A DNA stretch of 64,000 nt from Ovis canadensis. Taxonomy: Eukaryota > Chordata > Mammalia > Artiodactyla > Bovidae. A model generated the notes under the pieces. The model saw only the letters and a list, made by a program, of their open reading frames with translations, had not been told where the DNA came from and did no database searches. This document shows positions 39,547 to 50,684 of this stretch, piece after piece. How positions within the stretch are numbered: the stretch's first letter is position 1; each line of letters starts with the position of its first letter. The stretch covers positions 224,563,501-224,627,500 of the forward strand of contig NC_091245.1 in assembly GCF_042477335.2 (NCBI RefSeq), read 5' to 3'. Position numbers and translations under genes: made by a program.

Positions 39547-42127
39547 ACATCCATAATTTTAACAATTATATAAAAATAATTTAGATGTGTGTATATATTT
39601 GTAAAAGAATACTCTGTAAAGGCTACAAACATGTCCTTTCAAGTCATGTTTCGACTTGTGTCATGTTGATTGTTTCAACAGAGTCAGAAATTTGACATTA
39701 GAATAATTATACAGAGAACTAAAGTGCTGTCTGATGGATTTGAGGAGAATGTCAAAGGTAGAACCATTACTTGGAGGAAACAAATTATTTTAGTAAAAGC
39801 TTTCAACTGGCTAGAAAAACAACATTCTCTATACTTAGGCATATACTCTGAATAAAATTCCTTTGTATGATAAAATCATTCTGTGAATGTGATCACCATA
39901 TATGAACAGACCGAAAAGCAATATTAAGATACAGATTGTACTGATGTAGCAAGATTTATTACTAGTTGCCTGATTATATTTAGTAACTGTCGTAATGCAA
40001 TGGCAATCCAGTGCTTTGCTAATTAGTCAGACAATTTGGCACTACATTCATTGAAAAACAGAGGTGAATGTCGAAAAACAGAGGTGAATCTTAGCAGTCC
40101 AGAGATTTTGCCTTCTGGCTTTTGATTTTATTTCTCTGTAAATACAAGATGAATTTTGGCATTTGCAAAGTCATCCTAGAGAAATAAGTTTCAAATAAAA
40201 AGCAGAAAAGGAGGTATCATAGAAGACGGAAGATTTTCAGACAAAATACAAGACTGAGGAGAGATTACCTTGGAGATGAAGGCAAGACCACTCTGAGGAA
40301 GATGCCACTCATCTCTCTTTTTTAACTCATGTTGCAGAGGTCTCAGATGGCTCCAAAATGTGCTACTAGAATGATCAAAATTGTTTAATAAAAAGCTTAT
40401 TTTTATTTAAGCATGTTACCTGCAAATTAGGAAGCTTTTCAAGCTATAGAAATAGAGAAAGAGAGCAAAGTGTCACAATTTCCAATGTCAGAGATACCAC
40501 ACCATAACTATTTTACATACTATATAAATTTCTCTTTTTTTGCCTGTCTAAAGTCCAGCTCTGCATAATCTTGTAGCTAGTGTTTCTCTTATTCTACACA
40601 CACATACATTTGCTCCAGGATCATTAAAAAAATCAATGTTAGTCTCTACTAACAATTTGAAGATTCTCAGGAGGGATTTACACTTCACAAATATCTGCCT
40701 TCCTAAAAGTCTTTCCTATGTGCATAACTCCCCCACTGTTCTACTCTTTAGGGCGACTTCCCAAATCACTCCCTTTTCTTTACCTTTCATCTGCCTCTCA
40801 TCTTATTTAACCAACCTCAACATAAATCTCTTTGCTCCAGCGTCTTCAAACTACAACTTGTCTTTTTTTTAATTGCCCTTAACTTGTTTTTCATAAAGTT
40901 TATATTTTTTCAATATTTCAGTATCACATGGCTGGCTTTGCCTCTTCCCAATATTCTAAAACAATAGCACAAAATAAAGTCTCTTGTTAGATCACCTTAA
41001 AATGAAGTGCAAAGTGAAAATTTTGATTGCTATTTATTTAAATTTGACTTTATATATAAATATAAATATGATGATAGGAATAGTACACTTGCACTATTGA
41101 AAACTGGAAAATAGAGCAATGAAACGTTTAGAAATATCACATACATTCACTAGGCAGTAATAACCACCATTAATATTCTAACGTTTACCCTTCCAAATCT
41201 TTCTCTCTGTGTATATTTGTGTGTACACACACCACAATGGAATCGATTTTTTCATAGTATACTACTACCTACTTCTTTTAATCAAGAACTTTTACCACAG
41301 TTATTCTCATCTAATCTAATAGCCAGAATTATTTAGATTTCCAAAACTGACCCCCCAAATATCATTTCTGATATTCAAACCCATTCCTAGCCTGAACTAT
41401 GCTCTCTGCATCTGATAATGTCCCTTATATGCAGTCCAGTCTTACATAGAAACTTTCTTTATTATTTTGTTGAAATAACCAGGATAGACTGTCCCACTTT
41501 CAGAAGTTCCTGGATTATTTAGTACAATATAATTAATTTTGCTCATTTATTTTGTTTATTTCATACAAACTTTGCCAGATCTTCAAGCTTAATGATAAAA
41601 AATGCAATCCAATTAAAAAAAAATTTTAGATGGATTAGGTCCTGTTTTGTTCCCAATATTCCTTAAATTTGACCCTCTGCTTAGGTCATGAAATTATAAA
41701 TGTAGTATATGTGATTTCTAAGTAATATCAAATATGTAGTTCTCCATCAATCATATACTTAATAATTTTAATACCAGTTGTTAATTCTTGGCTGACCCAA
41801 TTTCACCAGTTTGTTAAATCTTTGTTTCTAACATATTATTTCTTTTACATATATTTGTTGTCCTTCTCTAAATTGGATTCATCCCTCAATAGCGGGGCTA
41901 TTTAGTTTGTATTATGTTTATCATACTGCTGATTGAATTCACTCGTATCTGCAGCAGGTGAATTTCCATATATCTTAAAGGAGTATTCAAAGATAAAGGA
42001 GCATTATGCCTGCAAATAACACAGAAATAACTCAGGAAAAATAATAGTCAATATATACGCATACATATGTATTTCACATAAAGAAAGAGAGCATGATATT
42101 GAAAATATGTCAAAATAGTAGCATGCA
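39547..42127. other. Gene-free sequence
   Basis: No recognised gene. A small tandem duplication is listed at 40053-40090. The 78-codon frame at 40636-40872 is not recognisable. Confidence 0.5.
40053..40090. repeat. 20-bp tandem duplication
   Basis: The unit gaaaaacagaggtgaatgtc at 40053-40072 is followed at once by a second copy that matches for 17 bases before diverging. Confidence 0.9.
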
Positions 42128-42138
42128 GTGAATCTGGG

Positions 42139-42577
42139 GGCTTTCCAGGTGGCTTTAGTGGTAAAGAACCTGCCTGCCAATTCAGCAGATGTAAGAGACA
42201 AGGATTAGATCCTACAGTCAGGAAGATCCCCTGGAGGAAAGTGAAAGTGAAGTCGCTCAGTCGTGTCCGACTCTTTGCGACCTGTGGACTGTAGCCCACC
42301 AGGCTGCTCTGTCCATGGGATTCTCCAGGCAAGAGTACTGGAGTGGGTTGTCATTTCCTTCTCCAGGGGATCTTCCCGACCCAGGGATCGAACCCAGGTC
42401 TCCCTCATTGCAGGCAGACACTTTAACCTCTGAGCCACCAGGGAAGCCCCTAAGGGCATGGCAATTCACTCCAGTATCCTTTCCTGGAGAATCCCAAGGA
42501 CGCAGGAGCATGGCAGGCTATGGTTCATAAGGTCACAGGGTGTTGGACGTGATTAAACCGACTTAGTACGCATGCAT
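42139..42577 (+). mobile_element. Bov-tA SINE interrupted by a second SINE
   Basis: Outer element in two pieces, 42139-42238 and 42451-42577, with a perfect 11-bp target-site duplication (gtgaatctggg at 42128-42138 and 42578-42588). The gap is filled by an opposite-strand SINE. Confidence 0.92.
42239..42450 (-). mobile_element. Bov-tA SINE nested head-to-head
   Basis: A well-preserved copy with intact CpGs (cgctcagtcgtgtccgac) in minus orientation, inside the BovA unit of the older plus-strand SINE. No clear inner target-site duplication is left. Confidence 0.93.
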
Positions 42578-42588
42578 GTGAATCTGGG

Positions 42589-43230
42589 TAAATGTATATG
42601 AGAGTTCTTTACAGTGTTTTGAAATTATGTCTAAATTAAAATAGTATATTTCAGGAAACCGATAAACACATGGCTGATCACAGTAACAGCAAAATAGTTA
42701 AATATAAAGTTATAGTTTATCAAGTGAAATGGAGAAACAGGAAAATACATAATCATTTATCTTTTAAGCATAAAGCAGATATATTAGATTGCCAGTGGTA
42801 ATATAAATTGATAACATTTTTGTAGACATAGTTGGTGATATGTGTCTTAGCTATAAAAGTCCATGTACCTTTTGAAAATTCTGATTTAATTATTCCATGA
42901 AAAATAAGAAATGTATAAAAATATCTACATTTGTTATGCCTATTTTTATGTTACTATTCCCATGATAAGTTTAAAGAAATCTAACTTTACAAGAACAAAA
43001 AAAAGGAGTTAGGTAAATTATAGTACATTGTAAAAACAGTACACAGGCAATGAAATTAAGGTGAAGAGTATTTATTTGATAGACTTTCAAATAGTATTTC
43101 AAATAGATATATTTCAAATAGTATTTATTTGAAAGTAGTATACAATTATTTGAAAGTATTATATGCAATATTGCATTTGATGCTTTTCCAAATTAGCTAA
43201 AGTAAACGGTGTAATTACATACAAGTGGAT
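42589..43230. other. Gene-free sequence
   Basis: AT-rich. It contains a local repeat of atttcaaatagtatttatttgaaag-like sequence near 43080-43140. Confidence 0.5.
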
Positions 43231-43543
43231 AGTCCATTCTGAAGGAGATCAGCCCTGGGATTTCTTTGGAAGGAATGATGCTAAAGCTGAAACTCCAGTA
43301 CTCTGGCCACCTCATGCGAAGAGTTGACTCACTGGAAAAGACTGATGCTGGGAGGGACTGGGGGCAGGAGAAGAAGGGGACGACAGAGGATGAGATGGCT
43401 GGATGGCATCATTGACTCGATGGACGCGAGTCTGAGTGAACTCCGGGAGTTGGTGATGTACAGGGAGGCCTGGCGTGCTGCGATTCATGGGGTTGCAAAG
43501 AGTCGGACACAACTGAGCGACTGAACTAAACTGAACTAAACTG
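43231..43543 (+). mobile_element. BovB LINE, 3' end fragment
   Basis: About 310 bp of the 3' end in plus orientation, encoding the basic [15 protein letters not shown] region in one frame. It ends in a (ctgaactaaa)n-like tail. Retained CpGs indicate a younger copy. Confidence 0.93.
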
Positions 43544-44604
43544 AGATAGAAAAAAGATAAATCATAAATATGAGACGATAACAATTTTCTAAGGAGTCAG
43601 GACCCCGGCCTCTGTCACTTGGTGTGGTCTTTGAACTTCCTGAGTCTGTCTCACATAAGAGGCTAGTTTAAAAATCTGAACCCAGGATTTTTAAAGAGCA
43701 CCAAAATTGATCCAGTGACATGCTAATGTACATTTTTTTTTTTGTCTGAGCATAGAACCAAGATTAATCAAGGGCTTGGTAAGACTAAATTTAGGCCTAT
43801 ACAATAAATAAGATTATAAGCCAAGAAAGGTACTGCTTCTCTCTCTTTTCATGTTAAAAAAAATTAATTTTTCCTTTCTTTGCTCAAGCCCTATGTAATT
43901 TAGTTTTAGAGCTTATTCTTTACTTTGATCCTTTTTGTTTGCAAATTCCATGAAATTGGGCTTGGTATTTCCTCAGAAGCTGTGGCTTATTATTGATCTT
44001 AATTATCTTCTAAGAGTCTAGCCTTCTAGACTGTAATCAAATTGTTGGGAGCTTATAAGCCTCTTTCCATAACATTTTACACAAACTACCTGTATCCTGG
44101 TCTAAATAGCATAGAGCTAGTTCAGACTTCCCATTATTCACGCTCCCTTAATTCCAAGAGATCTTTGCTTTATCATGCAGGATAAAACAGGAATTGCCTG
44201 CAGGCACTTCCAATATTAGGTGTCACCAAACTCAAAGAATTATTTTGTTTGTAGGACGGGAAACTTTTAAAATCTGTCAAGAAATTTACCTTTAAATACC
44301 TCACCTTATCACATCCAGAGATGAATATCTAGTCTCCTAACTTCAGAGACTTGTTCAGATTTATTCCTATCAAGAATATTTCTCCTTTTGCCAGAATTGT
44401 TGAAAGGCTATTCTTAGTCAACAGTCTATTGAGGACCTCAGAAAATTCCAAAAACAAAATGAAACAAAAAACAAACAAAAAAATTCTAACTACATTCTAC
44501 TAATTATGTTCACTTATTCCGCTTCTGGGAAAATAGATTAAGAAAATGAACAAAAGTTGCAAAAATGCCAACTGTGAGTGTTTACATTTAAAAAAATTAG
44601 ATAA
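43544..44604. other. Gene-free sequence
   Basis: No recognised feature. Confidence 0.5.
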
Positions 44605-44775
44605 TACTTTCATTACCTGTATGACGTTTGGTAAGTTACTAAAACACTTTCTGACTAAATTTCTTTAACCAAAAAATAGGGATAATAATAGTACTTACTT
44701 AAAAGGTGGTTTTGAGTTTTGGATGACTTAATATATTCAAAGTCCTTAGAACAATGTCCGCAAGTAGTCGTGCTT
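44605..44775 (+). mobile_element. MIR SINE (ancient mammalian)
   Basis: MIR core and 3' blocks in order: ggtaagttactaaaacactt, agggataataatagtactta and tccttagaacaatgtccg. Diverged but clear. Confidence 0.78.
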
Positions 44776-44989
44776 GCAAATTATTTTATCATCATAAAAA
44801 AAACAAATGGTGTAAGAAATTGTAGTACAATCATTGATAATGTATCACTAAGCCATTAAAACATTTTAATAAAAATTAATAACATGAAATAAATTTTTAA
44901 AATAAGGAAAATTTTAATAACTTAATTGAGTATTGTTTTATATATGTCTGATTATAACTATGTAAATAGTTTTTTTTAAAAAAGTAGAA
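44776..44989. other. AT-rich spacer ending in a target-site duplication
   Basis: Unremarkable AT-rich DNA. Its last 12 bases (aaaaaagtagaa, 44978-44989) are the left target-site duplication of the neighbouring BovB. Confidence 0.7.
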
Positions 44990-47319
44990 ACACTTCAATT
45001 CAGTCGATCAGTGGTGTCCGACTCTGCGATCCCATGAATCACAGCACGCCAGGCCTCCCTGTCTGTCACCAACTCCCGGAGTTCACTCAGACTCATGTCC
45101 ATCAAGTCAGTGATGCCATCCAGCCATCTCATCCTCTGTCGTCCCCTTCTTCTCCTGCCTCCAATCCCTCCCAGCATCAGAGTCTTTTCCAATGAGTCAA
45201 CTCGTCGCATGAGGTGGCCAAAGTACTGGAGTTTCAGCTTTAGCATCATTCCTTCCAAAGAAATCCCAGGGCTGATCTCCTTCAGAATGGACTGGTTGGA
45301 TCTCCTTGCAGTCCAAGGGATTCTCAAGAGTCTTCTCCAACACCACAGTTCAAAAGCATCAATTCTTCGGTGCTCAGCTTTCTTCACAGTCCAGCTCTCA
45401 CATCCATACATGACCACTGGAAAAATCATAGCCTTGACTAGACAGACCTTTGTTGGCAAAGTAATGTCTTTGCATTTCAATATGCTATCTAGGTTGGTCA
45501 TAACTTTTCTTCCAGGGAGTAAGCTTCTTTTAATTTCATGGCAGCCATCTGCAGTGATTTTGGAGCCCCCAAAAATCAAGTCTGACATTGTTTCCATTGT
45601 TTCCCCATCTATTTCCCAAGAAGTGATGGGACCAGATGCCATAATCTTCATTTTCTGAATGTTGAGCTTTAAGCCAACTTTTTCACTCTCCACTTTCACT
45701 TTCATCAAGAGGCTTTTGGTTCCTCTTCACTTTCTGCCATAAGAGTGGTGTCATCTGCATATCTGACGTTATTGAGACTTCTCCCGGCAATCTTAATACC
45801 AGCTTGTGCTTCTTCCAGCCCAGTATTTCTCATGATGTACTCTGCATATAAGTTAAATAAGCAGGGTAACAATATACAGCCTTGACGTACTCCTTTTCCT
45901 GTTTGGAACCAGTCTGTTGTTCCCTGTCCAGTTCTAACTGTTGCTTCCTGACCTGCATATAGGTTTCTCAAGAGGCAGGTTAGGTGGTCTGGTATTCTCA
46001 TCTCTTGAGGAATTTTCCACAGTTTATTGTGATCCACACAGTCAAAGGCTTTGGCATAGTCAAGAAAGCAGAAATAGATGGTTGTTTTTTTTTTTTTTCC
46101 TAGAACTCTCTTGCTTTTTCAATGATCAAGCAGATGTTGGCAATTTGATCTCTGGTTTCTCTGCCTTTTCTAAAACCAGCTAGAACATCTGGAAGTTCAT
46201 GGTTCACTTATTGCTGAAGCCTGGCTTGGAGAATTTCGAGCATTACTTTACTAGCATGTGAGATGAGTGCAATTGTGTGGTAGTTTGAACATTTTTTGGC
46301 ATTGCCTTTCTTTGGGATTGGAATGAAAACAGACCTTTTCCAGTCCTGTGGCCACTGCTGAGTTTTCCAAATTTGCTGGCATATTCCGTGCAGTACTTTC
46401 ACAGCATCATCTTTCAGGATTTGAAATAGCTCAACTGGAATTCCATCACCTCCACCAGCTTTTTTTGTAGTGATGCTTCCTAAGGCCCACTTGACTTCAC
46501 AATCCAGGATGTCTGGCTCTAGGTTAGTGATCACACCATCATGATTATCTTGGTCATGAAGATCTTTTTTGTACAGTTCTTCCATGTATTCTTGCCACCT
46601 CTTCTTAATATCTTCTGCTTCTGTTAGGTCCATACCATTCCTGTCCTTTATTGTGGCCGTCTTTGCATGAAATGTTCCCTTGGTATCTGTAATTTTCTTG
46701 AAGAGATCTCTAGTCTTTCTCTTTCTGTTGTTTTCCTCTATTTCTTTGCACTGATAGCTGAAGAAGACTTTCTTATCTCTTCTTGCTATTCTTTGGAACT
46801 CTGCATTCAGATGCTTCTGTCTTTCCTTTTCTCCTTTGCTTTTTGCTTCTCTTCTTTTCACAGCTATTTGTAAGGCCTCCTCAGACAGCCATTTTGCTTT
46901 TTTCATTTCTTTTCCATGGGGATGGTCTTGTTCCTAGTCTCCTGTAAAATGTCACGAACCTCATTCCATAGTTCATCAGGAACTCTGTCTATCAGATCTA
47001 GTCCCTTAAAACTATTTCTCACTTCCACTGTATAATCATAAGGGATTTGATTTAGGTCATACCTGAATGGTCTAGTGGTTTTCCCTACTTTCTTCAATTT
47101 CAGTCTGAATTTGGTAATAAGGCATTCATGATCTCAGCCACAGTCAGGTCCTGGTCTTGTTTTTATTGACTGTATAGAGCTTTTCCATCTTTGGCTGCAA
47201 AGAATATAATCAATCTGATTTTGGAGTTGACCATCTGGTGATGTCCATGTGTAGAGTCTTTTCTTGTATTGTTGGAAGGAAAGACTCCACACATGGACAT
47301 CACCCCATGGACAGTATGG
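44990..47319 (-). mobile_element. BovB LINE, longest copy in the window
   Basis: A 5'-truncated BovB of about 2.3 kb. On the minus strand it reads the endonuclease-RT linker (46903-47097), the RT N-terminal region (46208-46906, with QQWPQDWKRSVFIPIPKKGN), the RT core with an intact YADDTT palm box (45705-46037) and the post-RT region to the basic C-terminus (44995-45708). Frameshifts near 46905 and 45707, a stop near 46208 and a T14 run near 46085-46098 break the frame. A perfect 12-bp target-site duplication (44978-44989 and 47320-47331) fixes the boundaries. The 5' end carries a foldback. BovB mobilises by target-primed reverse transcription. Confidence 0.96.
47237..47304. repeat. 25-bp inverted repeat at BovB 5' terminus
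   Basis: Arms at 47237-47261 and 47280-47304 are reverse complements with one mismatch, separated by an 18-base loop. The right arm is an inverted copy of internal BovB sequence and lies inside the target-site duplications, so it was made during the insertion. Confidence 0.95.
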
Positions 47320-47331
47320 AAAAAAGTAGAA

Positions 47332-48679
47332 TGGAATACATCAAATGACTTTTTCCATCTCTGTGATACATAAACAGTTGGGTATTTTTTGGTAACCCAT
47401 ATTTTTTTAGAGAAGGCATTGTTCTTTTAAAAAAGAAACTATTAATAAAAGATCAGGGCATTTTCATAGCATGAGTATATCTAATGATGGTATAATGTGG
47501 TATTACTATTTCCCACACTATGTTAAATCTCCTTCAGAGCTGCTATGTAGAAAACAAGCAGATCAGTGGTAATTAAGTAACAATAAAATCTTAAAAGTAA
47601 AAAGTCTGTGTGATAGACTAACTGAAAATGTTCAGTTAAGACCATAATGTTTGCCTTGCCAGACCTTCAGCGTACATGGTTGCAAACTCTGAGTGGTATT
47701 AGCACCATTTCAACACTCTGGTGGTATTTGAGCAGCATTACTTAGGAGGCAGTCTCAACATTTAATAGTATGATCATGAACCCTCAAGGGTTCTGTCAGG
47801 TAACAGAACAACCCTTGCCAAATAACCTTGAAACAAAATTCATTTTGTGTGACCAAGTCCTCTTGCTGTATAAGTGTGAAAAAATATTGGCATCGCAGAA
47901 GTAAAGTAGCTGCTATATGTTGAGCCACAAATGAATAAAACCTCCAATAAGACAGGAAAAAGAAATGCACTGAAATAATGCGTTAAATAGGATGACATGT
48001 CTGAGGAATGCTGAGGGTAAATGAAATAAAAAGAGAAAAAATTGCCAGATTTTGTTATCAGTTGACATTGCTAGTCAGCCAGTTTAAACATGTGTTAAAG
48101 ATATAAGGATAAAAGATTTTTTTTGTTTACTTTCCTGTTTAAAGATGAAAATGAAATACAGTAATATCTGATATATTTTCATTGTGATGTGTTGATATTA
48201 CATGCAGAATGTTCTCCTTTATTTGCTAACATCAAAAATATCACTCAATAATTGCAGGAAAATAAGATCAACCACATGCTAACCCTGAACAATGCAGTGC
48301 AGCTGTGTTGGAGAGAAGAAATTTGGCATTTCAATGAAAAAAAAGGCACATATATTAAACTAATGAACTCTGTTCCACAGGGATTACTAGAATGACTATA
48401 TTTTAAACAAAAATGCCATCACCGCACTATTCTCTGCGTTGTCAGTGTACTGTTTTTGAAAAAAAATCTTTATTCCTTTAGATAAACCATTTACTCTGTC
48501 ACTTTTGTGTTACTAGATTGTCATTACATAAACTATATTCTAAATACAATATAAATCATTGTATTTATTGTGACTGTGAAATTCGTTGTCTAAAAAATAC
48601 CTCCTAAGGAGCAAATTTACCAGAAAAGACTATTTAAAAAGGCCAAATTGGTTAGTAATGGAAACAGTTGACATGGAAT
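47332..48679. other. Gene-free sequence
   Basis: No recognised gene. The 71-codon minus-strand frame at 47755-47970 has no known domain. Confidence 0.5.
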
Positions 48680-48860
48680 GACATCAGAAAAATCTAGGTT
48701 AAAATTCTGATGCCAATTCCTACTAGTGGTAAAAAATATATATAGCCAAGTTTCTGATATTTAAAAGCCTTAGTGTCTCATCTGAAATGCAATTAGTAAT
48801 ATTTAACTTGTACATTTGTTGAAATAAAATAAAACAAGTTATGAAAGCTGTCAATTATAA
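48680..48860 (+). mobile_element. Probable MIR SINE
   Basis: Weak but ordered MIR-like blocks: atctaggttaaaattctgat, agccttagtgtctcatctga and aattagtaatatttaacttg. Strongly diverged. Confidence 0.5.
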
Positions 48861-49349
48861 TGACTGATACAAGACAATATTAATAACAGATGACAGTTCT
48901 TGCATTTGCATATTTGAAATCTTAAACATTATGTTTTAAAAACAAAAAATAGGCTTATCCACAATTACATGCCTACTGGTTAGTCCATGACAAGCCTCAT
49001 AGCGAGATATTTAAAAGTGAAAGTGCTCTTTTGTGGGAGATAAAGAATATAATTACATTGAGAAGTCAGGCATTAAATGGTTCATAAAAAAATTTTTTTA
49101 TGTATTTTTTCATTTGCCCGAAAAGCCAAGTCAGGGAAGATAAGGTTGAAAGATGCATATACATCCTTGAGAATTCACACAGTTTCAGCTGACATGTGTG
49201 TTTTTCTATAAAGTATAGTGATGAATGTTCACTGTATTTCATTTTCCCTGTTTCAAGCAGAAAATTTGTGGCTTCTTATAACACTTGGGTGCCTGCAGGG
49301 TCCCCAATTAGGAAATTATTAAAGCTGAGATCTGTATGATTTACATGGA
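48861..49349. other. Gene-free sequence
   Basis: No recognised feature before the LTR. Confidence 0.5.
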
Positions 49350-49912
49350 TGTTGGGGTTTAGGGGCTGGAAGGACATACATATTGAAGGAGGAAACAGAC
49401 AGACTAGGCTCCATCTTGAAAGCAGGAGTCCATCTTGGGCCGGACTGTGGACTTTGAGCTCTATGCCCAGTATCTATGGAAACGACGTACCAACTGAAAA
49501 ACCAGGCCCCCTGGATGGAACCCCAGGGCTCGTAGCTAGACTCTCTGTTGCCTAAAAGAATAATCTAATTATCTGTGTAACTGAGTAGAATCATAAATTC
49601 TATTATGCTTATTGGGGTATGATCACAGGCCTGTTGATAATCGTCCACTGTTAACTACCTAGGCTTAAGGCATATGAATCATGGGTTAACTTTGATTGTA
49701 TCTTTCTTTTCCTTTGTTCAGACTAGTTTCAGGGAATTTGAGGAGGTGGGTATGGGCACGTACACTTAGGGTATATAAAGTTCAGAAAAACTGGTCAGGG
49801 TGCTTGGCTAAGAGGAAACTCTGCTTTGGGCCCGCCGATGTAATAAACTGCACTCCACTATCTGCATTGTCCTTCTGAGTGAATTTGTTTCCCGGAATGT
49901 GCGGCTACAACA
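49350..49912 (+). mobile_element. Solo LTR of an endogenous retrovirus
   Basis: A 563-bp unit starting tgttggggtt and ending ggctacaaca, so the ends form the TGTTG/CAACA inverted repeat of an LTR. It has a TATA box (tatataaa, 49772-49779), a polyadenylation signal (aataaa, 49842-49847) and a U5-like GT-rich end. These mark the plus strand as its sense. No internal retroviral genes flank it, so it is a solo LTR left by recombination. No matching target-site duplication is visible. It ends about 620 bp upstream of the inferred BCHE start, in the same orientation. Confidence 0.85.
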
Positions 49913-50020
49913 ATATCACATTCATTCACTGATAAAACTAGTCTTTTGATTTTTATAGTTTTATCTATAGAATAATTAGTTTCCTATTTAATTTTTTACA
50001 CTCCTTTATAACTTATATGT

Positions 50021-50155
50021 GAAGAAGGAAATGGCAACCAACCCCAGAACTCTTGCCTAGAGTATCCCATAGACAGAGGGGCTTGGCAGCCTACAGTCCA
50101 TGGGGTGGCAAAAGTGAGTAGGACCCAACTGAGGGACTAAACAACAATAATAACA
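50021..50155 (+). mobile_element. Bov-A SINE upstream of BCHE
   Basis: One BovA unit (gaagaaggaaatggcaacca onward) ending actaaacaacaataataaca. It lies between the LTR and BCHE exon 1, about 380 bp upstream of the inferred transcription start. It carries a gtgagt splice-donor-like hexamer at 50114-50119. Confidence 0.9.
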
Positions 50156-50546
50156 TAGCTACGTTCTTGACACAGATTGAAGGTACAATTTCAACAACAT
50201 TTCTTTAAAGCAACATATATATATTTAAATCAGAATCAGCATGAGAAAAATGTAGATTCCATAAAGGAGAATAAAACCTTAAAAGTTGTGGTAGTGTTTA
50301 AAAAAAAATGAAAACAAACGATTAAAAAAAAAAAAACCCTGTGTATTTTCTGTTCAATTTCAGCATCTGCTCTGTAGCTTTCTTTTTCTTCACTCTAGAT
50401 GAGTGCCTGCAATCGTAAAACACGACTCCGGTAATACTTTTGTAAATGAATCACTACAGCATTCATACAATTAGCCTCTGAACAGATGTCAGAAAGTAAA
50501 GATCGGCCGCTTCTAGATCAAGTTGCCGCTGCCAACTCTCGCGAGC
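50156..50546 (+). promoter_or_regulatory. BCHE: Inferred BCHE core promoter
   Basis: Region immediately upstream of exon 1. I see no TATA box at the expected distance, in keeping with the TATA-less human BCHE promoter. Visible candidates are an AP-1-like tgaatca (50447-50453), CpG-containing cggccgc near 50504, and a nearly perfect CGCG element, tctcgcgagc (50537-50546), at the inferred start. The CpG density is only local, and this is no CpG island. The assignment rests on exon 1 homology and the inferred start, with no direct evidence. Confidence 0.55.
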
Positions 50547-50684
50547 TTTGTCAGTAACTGTTGATTGTAATGTCAGTGCAGTCCAATTTACAGGCTGGAG
50601 AAGCAGCTGCATACTGCATTTCCCTGAAGTGTTATATGATTTCCACTCCTTGCAAACTTTATCATCTTTGTTGCAGTGAGTCGG
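50536..50684 (+). other. BCHE: BCHE exon 1 (5' leader)
   Basis: This matches the human BCHE leader as I recall it, including tgtcagtgcagtccaattta and tccttgcaaacttt, and ends at tcgg|gtaagt, a strong splice donor at 50685. Joined to exon 2 at 57056 it gives a leader that continues aaaccaatATG, the same arrangement as in human. The 3' end is firm. The 5' end is inferred from the ~149-nt human exon 1. The exon also contains two ATGs in frame with the main start (listed separately). Confidence 0.87.
50570..50684 (+). other. BCHE: Candidate N-terminal extension frame of BCHE
   Basis: Two ATGs in exon 1, at 50570 and 50636, are in frame with the main BCHE start after splicing. They correspond to codons -69 and -47 (mature residue 1 as +1), the positions described for human BCHE. 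The frame is open across the junction and adds 41 or 19 residues before the usual Met. The 41-residue version has five cysteines. An in-frame stop at 50555-50557 bounds it upstream. Start contexts are moderate (G at -3 for 50570) and weak (T at -3 for 50636). Whether either is translated is unknown. Confidence 0.5.

Noticed and set aside
45095..45658. 187-codon plus-strand frame (with 4648-5217 and 19616-20167 minus)
   Set aside because: These recur at every BovB copy on the antisense strand, so they are shadows of conserved BovB sequence.
46208..46906. 232-codon minus-strand frame, and 44995-45708, as host genes
   Set aside because: Both are consecutive pieces of one BovB polyprotein split by frameshifts and a stop.
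49350..49912. A full provirus or a gene at 49349-49555
   Set aside because: Only one LTR is present, with no retroviral internal region on either side. The short frame is LTR sequence.
49344..49918. Target-site duplication for the solo LTR
   Set aside because: The flanks catgga and atatca do not match, so I could not support one. The LTR call rests on its ends, TATA box and poly(A) signal.
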